Shown piece by piece: positions 7,104-13,472 of a stretch of DNA of 13,472 nucleotides. The notes under the pieces are model-generated. The model had not been told where the DNA came from, made no database searches, and saw only the letters and a list, made by a program, of their open reading frames with translations. The stretch's first letter is position 1. Each line of letters begins with the position of its first letter. This stretch comes from Ch67 sp964491665 (GTDB lineage Bacteria > Pseudomonadota > Gammaproteobacteria > Pseudomonadales > Ketobacteraceae): contig CAZBII010000129.1 of assembly GCA_964491665.1 (NCBI GenBank), forward strand, positions 1 through 13,472, given 5' to 3'. The translations under genes and the position numbers were made by a program.

Positions 7104-7457
7104 TTATTTACCACACTTGCCTTCGGCCTTGGCTTTTTCACCACCGCACTTGCCTTCGCCGCATTTGCCTTCTTTTTCAGCCTTGGCACGGGCATCTTCA
7201 CTGCCACACTTGCCTTCACCGCATTTGAGTTCTTCGGCGGCCTTGGACTTTTCACCACCACACTTGCCCTCTTCCGCCATTTTGCCACCGCAATTGCCTT
7301 CGCCCATTTTTTCATCCGCTGCCAACTGGTAACCAGCCGGCAAATCCTGGGTTGCAAACGGGTTCTGTGCAGCGTTGGCAGTCAGGCTCATTGCAGACGC
7401 AGCAACGACCAGACCCAGACCAGCCGCAACGGGCTTGAGTGAATTGAATTTTGCCAT
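7104..7457 (-). CDS. hvfA: HvfA-like precursor of an exported copper-binding RiPP
   Basis: A 117-residue precursor. Residues 1-29 form a Sec signal peptide (KFNSLKP, hydrophobic core, cleavage likely after TANA). The mature part starts with NPFATQDLPAGYQLA (32-46), the conserved segment I associate with this family. It then becomes a Gly/Lys/Glu repeat region with seven Cys at 56, 66, 79, 84, 99, 104 and 115. Five lie in exact EGKCG motifs, one in EGNCG and one in ELKCG. In the Haemophilus HvfA system, Cys in EGKCG motifs is modified by HvfB/HvfC and the product binds copper. Here the same chemistry is inferred from hvfB and hvfC directly downstream. The ATG at 7457 is supported by GAGGAG at 7466-7471, 8 bases away, the strongest ribosome site of the operon. 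The leader is long and contains two dyads. Whether all seven sites are modified cannot be told from sequence. Confidence 0.94.
   Translation of the reverse strand: MAKFNSLKPVAAGLGLVVAASAMSLTANAAQNPFATQDLPAGYQLAADEKMGEGNCGGKMAEEGKCGGEKSKAAEELKCGEGKCGSEDARAKAEKEGKCGEGKCGGEKAKAEGKCGK
7110..7301 (-). repeat. In-gene repeat array encoding the EGKCG motifs
   Basis: Residues 53-116 of HvfA are built from degenerate repeats with a shared EGKCG-GEK-like core, separated by 10, 13, 5, 15, 5 and 11 residues from Cys to Cys. The DNA repeats are imperfect, so copy number could vary between strains through slippage or recombination. Confidence 0.8.
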
Positions 7458-7465
7458 GGGTGTTT

Positions 7466-7471
7466 CTCCTC
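7466..7471 (-). promoter_or_regulatory. Strong ribosome binding site of hvfA
   Basis: Minus-strand GAGGAG, 8 bases before the ATG at 7457. It is the clearest Shine-Dalgarno in the operon and fits high synthesis of the precursor relative to the enzymes. Confidence 0.8.
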
Positions 7472-7491
7472 GGTTCCGGTTGAAGTAAAAG

Positions 7492-7507
7492 CGGACATCA
7501 GTGTCCG
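7492..7507. promoter_or_regulatory. Perfect dyad in the hvfA leader, 35 bases before the ATG
   Basis: CGGACA-N4-TGTCCG is a perfect 6-bp inverted repeat with a 4-base centre. In the hvfA transcript it would be a GC-rich hairpin followed by CTTTT. It could be an operator or an RNA hairpin that affects read-through or translation. I match it to no regulator I know. Confidence 0.45.
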
Positions 7508-7582
7508 TGAAACAATAACGACATCAAGACAACAGCGTCGCTACAGCGGTAAGACCATTTGTGACAGGTTTGATTAAGACGT

Positions 7583-7596
7583 CTGCATCAATGCAG
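7583..7596. promoter_or_regulatory. Second perfect dyad upstream of hvfA
   Basis: CTGCAT-N2-ATGCAG, 6-bp arms around 2 bases, 126 bases before the hvfA ATG. The very short centre argues against a stable hairpin and for a DNA site bound by a dimeric regulator. No matching known operator comes to mind. Confidence 0.35.
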
Positions 7597-7631
7597 TGCT
7601 GGCTTATTTACTGCTGGGAAAGTAGCAGGAA

Positions 7632-7637
7632 ATTATA
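7632..7637 (-). promoter_or_regulatory. Candidate -10 box of the hvfABC operon
   Basis: An exact TATAAT on the minus strand, 174 bases before the hvfA ATG. The hexamer at a 17-base spacing (CTGCTC) is a poor -35, so the promoter would be weak or activator-dependent if real. An ECF-type promoter closer to the gene is possible, but I see no convincing one. Confidence 0.35.
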
Positions 7638-7658
7638 GGACAGATCAATGTGGCGAGC

Positions 7659-7681
7659 AGAGGGATCGGGGGGATCCCTCT
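7659..7681. terminator. Perfect 9-bp hairpin after the FabH-like gene
   Basis: AGAGGGATC (7659-7667) pairs with GATCCCTCT (7673-7681) around five bases. It starts 38 bases past the stop of the FabH-like gene and would separate that unit from hvfABC. No T-tract follows on the minus strand, so it is either an inefficient intrinsic terminator or a stabilising 3' hairpin. Confidence 0.4.
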
Positions 7682-7719
7682 GTGCTGCTGAACGTGCACT
7701 GCAGACGTATGGTTTCGAA

Positions 7720-8859
7720 CTACAGGCGTTTGACGATCACGCTGCCAGCGGAATAGCCGGCGCCAAAGGAACAGATGACGCCGATGCTGCCAGACGCCAG
7801 ATCCTGACGGTGTTTGTGGAAGGCGATAATGGAGCCGGCGGAACTGGTGTTGGCGTACTCGTTGAGGATGACGGGTGCTTCTTCCGCTGCCGGATCACGA
7901 CCCAGCACCTTTTTCGAGATCAGCTGGTTCATGCCCAGATTGGCCTGGTGCAGCCACATGCGTTTCAGTGCCGGAATCTCGATATTCTCGTCCGACAGGT
8001 GGCTGGAAATCATCTCCGCCACCATGGGCACCACTTCCTTGAACACCTTGCGACCGTTCTGGCGGAACAGTTTGTCGCGGGCCCCGATGCCGCTTTCATC
8101 GCAACGGTTCAGAAATCCGAAGTTGTTGCGGATATTATTGGAGAACTGGGTTTGCAGGCGGCTGCCAAGCATTTCCCAGGCGTCCGGGTTCTTGCAGGTT
8201 TCAACGCTTTCCACGACCAGCGCCGTACACACGTCTCCGAAAATGAAATGGCAATCGCGATCCTGCCATGCCAGATGCGCCGAGCAGATTTCCGGATTCA
8301 CCACCACCACACAGCGGGCCGAGCCGGACAAAACGGCATCCTTTGCGGTCTGCAATCCGAAGGTGGCAGAGGAACAGGCCACGTTCATGTCGAAGCCAAA
8401 ACCTTTCATACCCAGCGCCGCCTGCACTTCTATCGCCATGGCGGGATAAGCGCGCTGCATGTTGGAACAGGCCACGATCACGGCGTCCACTTCATCGGGT
8501 GTCTTGCGCGCCTGGGCCAGTGCTTCACGCACGGCAGCCACCGCGATTTCACACTGGACCGAGGGTTCTTCGTCAGAACGCTCGGGAATGCGCGGGCACA
8601 GACGGGCCGGATCGAGCACACCGCTCTTGTCAATCACGTAACGGCTTTCAATACCGGAAGCCTTGACGATGAATTCCTCGCTGGAATGGCTCAATGCTTC
8701 CAGCGTGCCTGCTTCAATTTCGGCGCGGTTTTCCGCATTGAAGTTATCAACGTAGGCGTTGAAGGATTGGACGAGTTCGGCATTGCTGATGGTTTGCTGG
8801 GGGGTATACAGCCCGGTGCCGCTGATCACGACACGGCGGGAATTTTTCAGTTGAGTCAC
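7720..8859 (-). CDS. FabH-like beta-ketoacyl-ACP synthase III family enzyme
   Basis: A 379-residue thiolase-fold condensing enzyme. The KAS III triad is visible: C162 in NVACSSATFG, H304 in WLHQAN and N337 in NEYANTSSAG, with the C-terminal FGAGYS loop (365-370). It should join an acyl-CoA or acyl-ACP starter to malonyl-ACP. It is longer than E. coli FabH (317 residues). An extra segment around residues 35-100 (helix rich in Asn/Glu/Ala, then ESRYV and PERSDEE) is seen in the FabH2-like group that, as I recall, includes P. aeruginosa PA3286, which takes octanoyl-CoA. The true substrate is not evident. The start is GTG at 8859, supported by GGAGG at 8865-8869, 5 bases away. It lies 68 bases after the hydrolase-fold gene on the same strand and is followed by a hairpin at 7659-7681. 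A long open frame on the opposite strand is a shadow. Confidence 0.92.
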   Translation of the reverse strand: MTQLKNSRRVVISGTGLYTPQQTISNAELVQSFNAYVDNFNAENRAEIEAGTLEALSHSSEEFIVKASGIESRYVIDKSGVLDPARLCPRIPERSDEEPSVQCEIAVAAVREALAQARKTPDEVDAVIVACSNMQRAYPAMAIEVQAALGMKGFGFDMNVACSSATFGLQTAKDAVLSGSARCVVVVNPEICSAHLAWQDRDCHFIFGDVCTALVVESVETCKNPDAWEMLGSRLQTQFSNNIRNNFGFLNRCDESGIGARDKLFRQNGRKVFKEVVPMVAEMISSHLSDENIEIPALKRMWLHQANLGMNQLISKKVLGRDPAAEEAPVILNEYANTSSAGSIIAFHKHRQDLASGSIGVICSFGAGYSAGSVIVKRL

Positions 8860-8927
8860 TTCGACCTCCGGCCTTCTTCTTATCGAGGAGCCTGTGCAAA
8901 CAGGAATGAACGAATGATGCGAATGTA

Positions 8928-9911
8928 TCAGTTACCGCGTGCTGCCGAACGGTTACTGTCACTGGCCTGAGGATCGTCACCGAATTCGGCTTCGTGACGC
9001 AGGCGGCTGATTTCCTGCATCCAGTTTAACATGAAAGGAAAATGATCTCGCGCGGCATCGGGGTGGGTCAGCATCCCAATATGTGAATAATTGTGTAGGT
9101 TGCCCTCCTTGCGCCCGAGGATCACCAGCCGTCCGTTGTGGAAGCCGACTTCGGTCATGAACGCCTTCACTGCTTTGGGATTGCAGTAACCCAGGTCGCG
9201 ACGGGAAGCGAAATACAGTGCCGGAGGATAGCTGAGACCCTGACTCAGGGCTTTACCGTAGTCGAACTGGTCGGAAGGATCGATCCAGGGACTGCCCTGC
9301 AGCCAGTTGAAGCTGTCCAGCTGGATGCCGAGATATTCGTTGCTGCCTCCCCGACGGCGCAGGCGACCGGGAATGAACCACCAGAGTCGGGCCAGCGCAA
9401 CCCGCAGCCAGCCGGTGAATCCGTCGAGCCAGACGGGACGCTGCAGGGTGGTATGCGCCGCCACCCGATGGGTGCCAAAGTAGATAAGGCCATTGATGGA
9501 GGCGCGGTAGCCGGGATAGCGGGCGAGAAAGCTGCTGGCCAGCACCCCACCCCAGGCATGGGCGAACCAGTACACCGGCAGGCGGCCACGCACACCCTGG
9601 ATGGATTCGAGAATGGCGGGCAGGTCCTGGGTAACAGCATGGTTCACACGGTAGCTCGCCAGCCGCGCGACCGGCGGCCAGCTGCGGCCCTTGCCACGAA
9701 AATCCGGGACATAAACGTCGAAGCCGTGGCGGGCGAGATAGTGGGCAAGCCCTTGATCAGGCGCGGGATAGAACAGGCTGCCATCTTCCAGCAAGCCGTG
9801 CAGCAAAAGCACTGGCGGGCCGTCCGGATTGTCCGCCAGACGGCGAATATGCAGCTGATCCCCTGCGGGCAGCGCAACCATGAGCGATTGCTCAATCCGG
9901 CTTACCGGCAT
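8928..9911 (-). CDS. Alpha/beta-hydrolase-fold protein with Ala at the nucleophile position
   Basis: A 327-residue alpha/beta-hydrolase-fold protein. The oxyanion-hole HGL is at 38-40 (VLLLHGLLEDGSLF), followed by VYVPDFRGKGRS (67-77) as in lipase/esterase relatives. The nucleophile elbow reads FAHAWGG (116-122), where GHSxGG is expected. Codon 119 (9555-9557) is GCC, Ala, so the catalytic Ser is absent. A plausible acid (D239 in SRRDLGY) and the catalytic-type His (H277 in NYSHIGMLTHPDA) remain. It may be a binding or structural pseudoenzyme, or use another residue. No signal peptide is evident; Trp/Leu-rich stretches (161-182) may contact lipid. The start ATG at 9911 has AGGAG at 9920-9924, 8 bases away. 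It lies 27 bases after hrpA and 68 before the FabH-like gene, a setting that hints at acyl-chain metabolism. The substrate is unknown. Confidence 0.87.
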   Translation of the reverse strand: MPVSRIEQSLMVALPAGDQLHIRRLADNPDGPPVLLLHGLLEDGSLFYPAPDQGLAHYLARHGFDVYVPDFRGKGRSWPPVARLASYRVNHAVTQDLPAILESIQGVRGRLPVYWFAHAWGGVLASSFLARYPGYRASINGLIYFGTHRVAAHTTLQRPVWLDGFTGWLRVALARLWWFIPGRLRRRGGSNEYLGIQLDSFNWLQGSPWIDPSDQFDYGKALSQGLSYPPALYFASRRDLGYCNPKAVKAFMTEVGFHNGRLVILGRKEGNLHNYSHIGMLTHPDAARDHFPFMLNWMQEISRLRHEAEFGDDPQASDSNRSAARGN

Positions 9912-9938
9912 GCGACTTGCTCCTGCGTGGCGCTGCGT

Positions 9939-12900
9939 TCAGGCAGCGACGTTTTGCCAGAGTTTTTGCAAGCGTTGTACAGAAACAGGATAAGCCGTCT
10001 TCATACCCTGGGCAAATACGGAGATGCGATATTCTTCCAGCGCCCAGCGCCACTGTTGCAGCGCTTCATCCAGCACGCCTTCCCTGTCGTGTTTGGCCTT
10101 GCGCTGGGTGTATTGCTGCCACAGCTGACGCAGTTCCGCGATGTGCTGACGATCGCGTTCAACATTCCCCTGCAAGCGTCTGAGCCGCAACAGAATTGCG
10201 TCGAGATAGCGCGGATATTCCTGCAACTGCTGGAATGGAATGACACGCATCCAGTGCGGCGGGAACAGTTCCTGCAGCTGACCGCGCACATCCGCGACGG
10301 CATCGGCGCGCGCCGGTGATTTTTCGTTGTTTGCCAGCGACAGAATGTCGTGATGGCGCTGCAGGATGTCGGTGATCAGTTTCTGGATCTGCTGCGTCGC
10401 CTGCACCAGTCGCGTCCGGCCCTGATGCAGGCGCTCGTCAAACTCTGCCTTGCTCCACACCAGCGGCTGGTTGGCGTTAAAGGCGAGCTGGAATGCGCTT
10501 TCCACCAATCCGTCCACCAGATCCTTGCGATCGCCGAACGGTGCATAACGAATGGCAATTTTTTCCGGCAGCTGATGTTCCTTTTTCAGATAGCGGATCT
10601 GCTGCGGCAGCGCCAGCAGGAACAGGCGCAGCAGACCTTTCTGCATCGCCACCTGCGCAGCATAAGCGGTGTCAAACAGCTGCAGGCGCACGCCCTCGCC
10701 TTCATCCACCAGCGCGGGAAACGCCTTGATCAGCGCGTTGCCCTGGCGGGATTCATACACCTGCGGAATCGTGTCGAAAGCCCAGTGATCGAAACGCTGC
10801 TGGTTGAGTTCGCCGGCGGTGAGCGATTTCAGCGACGCCTTGAACTCGCCCTGCAACGACTGCTTGATCAAGCGGATGTCACGACCTTCGGCGATGGTTT
10901 TGCCCTTGTCATCCAGCACTTTCAGGTTGGCGAGCAGATACAGCGGCAGTGAGGCCTCGTCGAAGTGCTCGGGTTTCAGATCCACCCGCTTTTGCCGCTT
11001 GAGAAATTCCGTGAGCTGGTTTTTCAGAGACTGGTTGCGGTCAGGATCTGTCTTCTGAAAGGCGTCGGCGAAATCCGGCGCGGGCACAAAATTCTTGCGC
11101 AGCAGCTTCGGCAGGCTCTTGATCAGCGCAATACATTTTTCCTTTTCCAGCCCCGGCACCAGCCATTCCAGCTGCTCTTCGTTCACCTGATTGATCAGGG
11201 TGAGCGGCACCACGATATTGAGGCCGTCCTGTGTTTTACCCGGCTCGAACTGGTAGTCGATTTCGATTTTGCCGCCTTCCAGTTCCACCTGATCGGGAAA
11301 GCTATGCTCAGACACATTGTCAGCGGCCGCCTGCATCAACTGCTCGCGCTGCAGGAACAGCACCTGCGGATTTTTTTGTTCGGCTTTTTTGCGCCAGTGT
11401 TCGAAGCTGGAGCCGTTCACCACGTCAGCGGGAATGATGGCGTCAAACAGTGCGAACAGGGTGAGATCGTCCACCAGGATGTCGCGGCGGCGGGATTTGC
11501 TTTCCAGATATTCCAGCGATTCGATCAGTTCGCGGTTGTGGCGAAAATACGGCGCGCGGGTTTCATATTCACCCAGCACCAGCGCATGCTGGATGAACAG
11601 CTCGCGGCAACGCACCGGATCGATGTTGCTGTAATTGACGTTCTTGCGCGGATTGACGATCAGGCCGAACAGGCTGCTCTGCTCCTGCGCCATCACACAG
11701 GCGGGCTTCTTCTCCCAGTGCGGCTCGAACCAGGTTTTTTTCAATTGGTCGGCGCCGACTTCCTCCAACCATTGCGGTTCGATGCGGGCCACGGTGCGCG
11801 CATAAACCTTCTGCGTTTCGACAATCTCTGCTGCCACGATCCATTTCGGCTTGCGCTGATTGCAGGTGGAGCCGGGAAAGATCTGCACGGTGCGATTGCG
11901 CGCGGCGGTGTAGCCCTTCTGTTCATCCTTCATCGCGACGTGACTGAGAAATCCGGAGAGAATCGCCTTGTGGATTTCCTCGTAACGGGCCGGCTCGCTG
12001 TTTTCCTGCCAGCCCAGTTCGTGACAGGCCTGTTTCAGCTGGCGGTACACGTCCTGCCACTCGCGCATGCGCAGGTAACTTAGAAAACGTTCCAGCAGCC
12101 AGCGCCGGTAGCGGTTGTTGCTGAGCTCCTCTTTCTGCTTTTCGCTTTCGTTCCAGATGTTCACATAAGTGAGGAAGTCGGAATCCTCGCCCTGGAATCT
12201 GCGCAGCGATTCGTCCGCAGCGCCCTGCCGGTCGTGCGGGCGCTGCCAGGGCTCCTGCACACTCATGCCGCTGGCGATCACCAGCATTTCCCGCAGGCAG
12301 TGATATTGTTTCGCCGCAATGATCATGCGGCCGATGCGCGGGTCCACCGGCAGTTTCACCAGTTCGTAACCAAGCGGTAGAATCTGGCGCTTGCGGTCCG
12401 CCGCATTGAGTTCTTCCAGCAGACGGTAGCCGTCATTCACCAGACGGGAATCGGGCGGATCGATAAAGGGGAAGCGCGCAACTTCGCCCAGCTTCAATCC
12501 CTGCATCTGCAGGATGACGGACGCCAGATTGGTGCGCAGGATTTCCGGCTCGGTAAATTCCGGGCGGTTGAGATAATCGGTTTCGTCATACAGACGAATG
12601 CAGATACCTTCGGCGACGCGACCGCAGCGTCCCATGCGCTGGTTGGCGCTGGCCTTCGACACCGGCTCGATCGGCAGACGCTGCACTTTCGTGCGATAAC
12701 TGTAGCGGCTGATGCGCGCCAGACCGGTGTCAATCACATAACCGATATTCGGCACGGTGATCGAGGTTTCCGCCACGTTGGTGGACAGCACGATGCGGCG
12801 GCCGGTGTGGGTCTGGAAAATGCGGTTCTGCTCGCTGTTGCTGAGGCGCGAATACAGCGGCAGGATTTCGGTGTGCTTCGGCCCGTTCCGGCGCAGACGC

Positions 12901-13472
12901 TCTGCCACCTGACGGATTTCCCGCTCGCCGGAGAGAAACACCAGAATGTCGCCGGGCCGGCGCGGATTGGGATGCGCACGCTCCAGCTGCACGATTTCTT
13001 CCACTGCGCGCAGCACGCCGGTTTCCAGCTGGCCTTCGTCGTCCTGCACCTGTTCGTCGTCATTGCTGTCATCGGTCTGCAGCGGCCGGTACAGCACTTC
13101 CACCGGAAAGGTGCGGCCCGATACTTCAATCACTGGCGCATCGTTGAAATGGCGCGAGAAACGCCAGTGGTCAATGGTCGCGGAGGTGATGATGACTTTC
13201 AGATCCGGGCGCTTAGACAGAATCTGTTTGAGATAACCCAGCAGGAAGTCGATGTTGAGGCTGCGTTCGTGCGCCTCGTCGATGATGATGGCGTCGTAGC
13301 CGTTGAGGAAACGGTCGTTGGGAATTTCCGCCAGCAGGATGCCGTCGGTCATCAGCTTGATCAGGCTGTTTTCGCCCAGCTGATCCTGAAAACGCACCTT
13401 GAAACCGGCCACCTGTCCCAGCGGCGATTTCAGTTCGTCGGCAATGCGCTGGGCCACACTGCGGGCAGCGAG
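9939..13472 (-). CDS. hrpA: ATP-dependent RNA helicase HrpA (N-terminus outside window)
   Basis: A DEAH-box RNA helicase with 1177 residues visible. E. coli HrpA has about 1300, so roughly 125 N-terminal residues, including the Walker A motif, lie beyond the window. The frame is open to the edge, and ARSVAQRIADEL there is the conserved motif Ia, so the GTG at 13457 is not the start. Motifs seen: DEAH (about 13269-13280), SAT (LKVIITSATID), VFLSGEREI, STNVAETSITVP (motif V) and QRMGRCGR (motif VI, 12618-12641). The winged-helix/ratchet part and the long HrpA-specific C-terminal region (KTWFEPHWEKK, NYSNIDPVRCRELFIQHAL, WRWALEEYRISVFAQ) follow, ending in LWQNVAA. E. coli HrpA acts on mRNA and translating ribosomes; its work here is inferred from family. 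It leads a minus-strand run with the hydrolase-fold gene 27 bases downstream. The reading frame is unbroken. Confidence 0.97.
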   Translation of the reverse strand, partial: LAARSVAQRIADELKSPLGQVAGFKVRFQDQLGENSLIKLMTDGILLAEIPNDRFLNGYDAIIIDEAHERSLNIDFLLGYLKQILSKRPDLKVIITSATIDHWRFSRHFNDAPVIEVSGRTFPVEVLYRPLQTDDSNDDEQVQDDEGQLETGVLRAVEEIVQLERAHPNPRRPGDILVFLSGEREIRQVAERLRRNGPKHTEILPLYSRLSNSEQNRIFQTHTGRRIVLSTNVAETSITVPNIGYVIDTGLARISRYSYRTKVQRLPIEPVSKASANQRMGRCGRVAEGICIRLYDETDYLNRPEFTEPEILRTNLASVILQMQGLKLGEVARFPFIDPPDSRLVNDGYRLLEELNAADRKRQILPLGYELVKLPVDPRIGRMIIAAKQYHCLREMLVIASGMSVQEPWQRPHDRQGAADESLRRFQGEDSDFLTYVNIWNESEKQKEELSNNRYRRWLLERFLSYLRMREWQDVYRQLKQACHELGWQENSEPARYEEIHKAILSGFLSHVAMKDEQKGYTAARNRTVQIFPGSTCNQRKPKWIVAAEIVETQKVYARTVARIEPQWLEEVGADQLKKTWFEPHWEKKPACVMAQEQSSLFGLIVNPRKNVNYSNIDPVRCRELFIQHALVLGEYETRAPYFRHNRELIESLEYLESKSRRRDILVDDLTLFALFDAIIPADVVNGSSFEHWRKKAEQKNPQVLFLQREQLMQAAADNVSEHSFPDQVELEGGKIEIDYQFEPGKTQDGLNIVVPLTLINQVNEEQLEWLVPGLEKEKCIALIKSLPKLLRKNFVPAPDFADAFQKTDPDRNQSLKNQLTEFLKRQKRVDLKPEHFDEASLPLYLLANLKVLDDKGKTIAEGRDIRLIKQSLQGEFKASLKSLTAGELNQQRFDHWAFDTIPQVYESRQGNALIKAFPALVDEGEGVRLQLFDTAYAAQVAMQKGLLRLFLLALPQQIRYLKKEHQLPEKIAIRYAPFGDRKDLVDGLVESAFQLAFNANQPLVWSKAEFDERLHQGRTRLVQATQQIQKLITDILQRHHDILSLANNEKSPARADAVADVRGQLQELFPPHWMRVIPFQQLQEYPRYLDAILLRLRRLQGNVERDRQHIAELRQLWQQYTQRKAKHDREGVLDEALQQWRWALEEYRISVFAQGMKTAYPVSVQRLQKLWQNVAA

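Noticed and set aside
7110..7301. Repeat array that could suggest CRISPR or tandem satellite DNA
   Set aside because: The repeats are imperfect, irregularly spaced and in frame within hvfA, encoding the EGKCG motifs. There are no unique spacers.
8891..8904. Short hairpin CCTGT-N4-ACAGG between the hydrolase-fold and FabH-like genes
   Set aside because: A 5-bp stem with no T-tract is within chance expectation and not enough for a terminator call.
7648..8970. Long plus-strand open frame of 440 codons
   Set aside because: It is antisense to the FabH-like gene with its full catalytic triad. The product is His/Gly-rich shadow sequence.
9138..10319. Plus-strand open frame of 393 codons across the hydrolase-fold and hrpA genes
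   Set aside because: It spans two real minus-strand genes and their gap; no motifs.
13455..13457. GTG as the start of hrpA
   Set aside because: The frame and the conserved motif Ia (ARSVAQRIADEL) continue upstream to the window edge, so the gene is truncated by the window, not by nature.

Overview
The window looks like a chromosomal segment of a gammaproteobacterium, probably in or near the Pseudomonadales/Oceanospirillales. The reasons are moderate-to-high GC, dense genes with short gaps, and a run of tal, rssC, rssB, single-domain PilZ gene and mlaA that resembles what I remember of the Pseudomonas aeruginosa PA2796-PA2800 neighbourhood. I see no tRNA, rRNA, insertion sequence, integrase or CRISPR array. 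No gene-free stretch exceeds 300 bases.

Left part (1-2890). The 3' end of transaldolase (+) faces a two-gene minus-strand module: rssB, a receiver plus coiled coil plus PP2C-type phosphatase, followed 8 bases later by rssC, a STAS-domain anti-sigma antagonist. Together they should form a partner-switching switch of stress or general-response sigma control. A small PilZ (c-di-GMP receptor) gene diverges from rssB and ends at a strong bidirectional terminator.

Middle (2907-5373). A 509-residue exported protein that I do not recognise follows mlaA on the minus strand. mlaA encodes the outer-membrane phospholipid-removal component, here without a visible lipobox cysteine. It has its own good promoter, which overlaps the stop codon of the gene before it.

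Core of interest (5368-7681). This is a compact three-gene minus-strand operon for a copper-type RiPP. hvfA encodes an exported precursor with seven Cys motifs, mostly EGKCG. hvfB encodes a multinuclear non-heme iron oxidative enzyme of the DUF692 family. hvfC encodes a DUF2063 partner and overlaps hvfB by ATGA. By analogy with the Haemophilus Hvf system and the bufferins, HvfB/HvfC should convert Cys residues of HvfA into copper-binding heterocycles before or around Sec export. The leader region is long and carries two short perfect dyads that could be operators. Neither a DoxX-like hvfD nor an ECF sigma gene is next to it.

Right part (7720-13472). hrpA (DEAH-box RNA helicase, 5' end outside the window), an alpha/beta-hydrolase-fold protein and a FabH-like ketoacyl synthase all run on the minus strand with short gaps and may be cotranscribed. 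The hydrolase-fold protein has Ala where the nucleophilic Ser should be.
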